64,000 nucleotides of DNA, taken from NCBI GenBank assembly GCA_018127085.1, contig CM030728.1, positions 62,001 through 126,000 on the forward strand. The letters run 5' to 3'. Positions 63,382 to 64,000 of this stretch are shown in pieces. Within the stretch, counting starts at the first letter, position 1. Each line of letters begins with the position of its first letter. The notes beneath the pieces are model-generated. The model was not told the DNA's origin. It saw only the letters and a program-made list of their open reading frames with translations, and made no database searches. Both the position numbers and the translations under genes were made by a program. The stretch comes from Pneumocystis sp. 'macacae'. Lineage: Eukaryota; Ascomycota; Pneumocystomycetes; Pneumocystales; Pneumocystaceae.

Positions 63382-64000
63382 TCATTCTACTATTATTTCT
63401 ATATTTTGATCATCTCTATTTGTTTCCATTTTAAGGATTTCCAGTATTACTTGTTGTTGAATTGGTTTAAGTATTTTTAGTTTTCCTTCTGCAGCAATAA
63501 TAAATCCACCACAACCGATCCGACTGAGTTCTAGTTGATTAAAATCGATTGCTGTTTGGTATTCTAAGTGCTTTTTTAGCTCCTCAAGAAAGTTTGATCC
63601 CCTTTTTTTGTCAATAAATATTTTTTGTTAAATACCGAGCAAACCTTTCTCGCCACAATTGTGCATCTTGTCCCCTCACTCCCACTGTTATTCGTTTTAA
63701 ACCTTTTATTCCTTTTGTAGAAAATGTTAATTCTAATGGTAACGAGGCTTCTTCACTCATTGGAACTACTGACATTATGTAATTTTGTAAAAGATGTGCT
63801 AATGTCTCTGCACCCAATCGAAATGGTATTGCCCATGTATCGAAACGAGTCGTCAAATAGGTTATAACAATTTGAAGTAAATCTCCTGGAACCCTTGATA
63901 TAAGTAGTGGAAAATCACCCCATTCTCCCTTTGGTTCATCATTTAATGATATTAAAAAACACGCATAGCTATTTTCTTGAACTTTTGTGGAAGATGGATC
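63382..64000 (-). CDS. Probable kinetochore protein CENP-L / Sim4 subunit Fta1, 5' end outside window
   Basis: The right edge holds the 3' part of a minus-strand gene. Its frame reads DFPLLISRVPGDLLQIVITYL, TTRFDTWAIPFRLGAE, HLLQNYIMSVVP and LPLELTFSTKGIKGLKRITV. A short intron at about 63.6 kb joins RERFAR to GSNFLEELKKHLE, then QLELSRIGCGGFIIAAEGK, and the stop lies at 63382. The order of a PLLLxR(M/V)P block, an RFDT..xPxRL block and the terminal GFIIAAEGK-like strand resembles the CENP-L/Fta1 family of the inner kinetochore CCAN (Sim4/COMA) complex. That is a recollection of family pattern, not a computed match, so the call is moderate. It is tail-to-tail with eEF3. Confidence 0.5.

Overview
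The window reads as nuclear DNA of an AT-rich, compact ascomycete, most likely Pneumocystis or a close relative in the Taphrinomycotina. The grounds are eukaryotic single-copy genes of fungal type (translation elongation factor 3, a fused GARS-AIRS purine enzyme, UPF0357, Mtc1), a very AT-rich background, short intergenic gaps, and nearly every gene cut by many introns of about 40-60 nt with GT(A/T)..AG ends. No ribosomal RNA gene, tRNA, CRISPR array, transposon or virus-like gene was recognised. The species call is inference from gene content and gene style, not from a database match. Exon structures were joined by hand from reading frame, splice ends and family conservation.

Layout, left to right: ADE5,7 (3' part), TRS33, SIZ/PIAS SUMO ligase, a DUF2423 nucleolar protein, MCMBP, RFC4, RCE1, SNF8/VPS22, TIM8, malate dehydrogenase, ribosomal protein eL28, UPF0357, and a large PH-LRR protein. 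A 3.5 kb gene-free AT-rich gap follows (20.9-24.4 kb). Then come the DEAH helicase ECM16/DHX37, SERINC/TMS1, a GATA factor, MED21, IRC3, RPN11, EMP24, FRS2, TIM50, KAP120, another gene-free gap (48.5-49.7 kb), an SRK1/RCK2-type kinase, MTC1, TED1, SWT1, UBC8, ECD/SGT1, eEF3, and the 3' part of a probable CENP-L/Fta1 kinetochore gene. These are housekeeping genes for purine synthesis, vesicle traffic, replication, proteasome, mitochondrial import, translation and transcription. They are not arranged as functional clusters.

The most unusual structure is two GC-rich islands in this AT-rich DNA: A at about 31.2-35.5 kb and B at about 53.2-58.6 kb. By direct count, 48 of 60 bases are G or C at 55621-55680, against 4 of 60 at 23101-23160. 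Ordinary fungal genes run through the islands, and two of them (ECD, IRC3) cross an island edge inside the coding region, so the islands are neither contamination nor simple insertions. They contain telomere-like TTAGGG/CCCTAA runs, long alternating purine-pyrimidine GCATAT/GCATAC tracts, expanded introns, very tight divergent starts, overlapping convergent ends, and introns whose branch-site-like motif is CTGAY rather than CTAAY. I read them as candidate GC-biased gene-conversion (recombination) hot spots. That is a hypothesis. A second candidate of interest is the 20.9-24.4 kb gap, which has the size and composition expected of a small regional centromere or a long non-coding locus.
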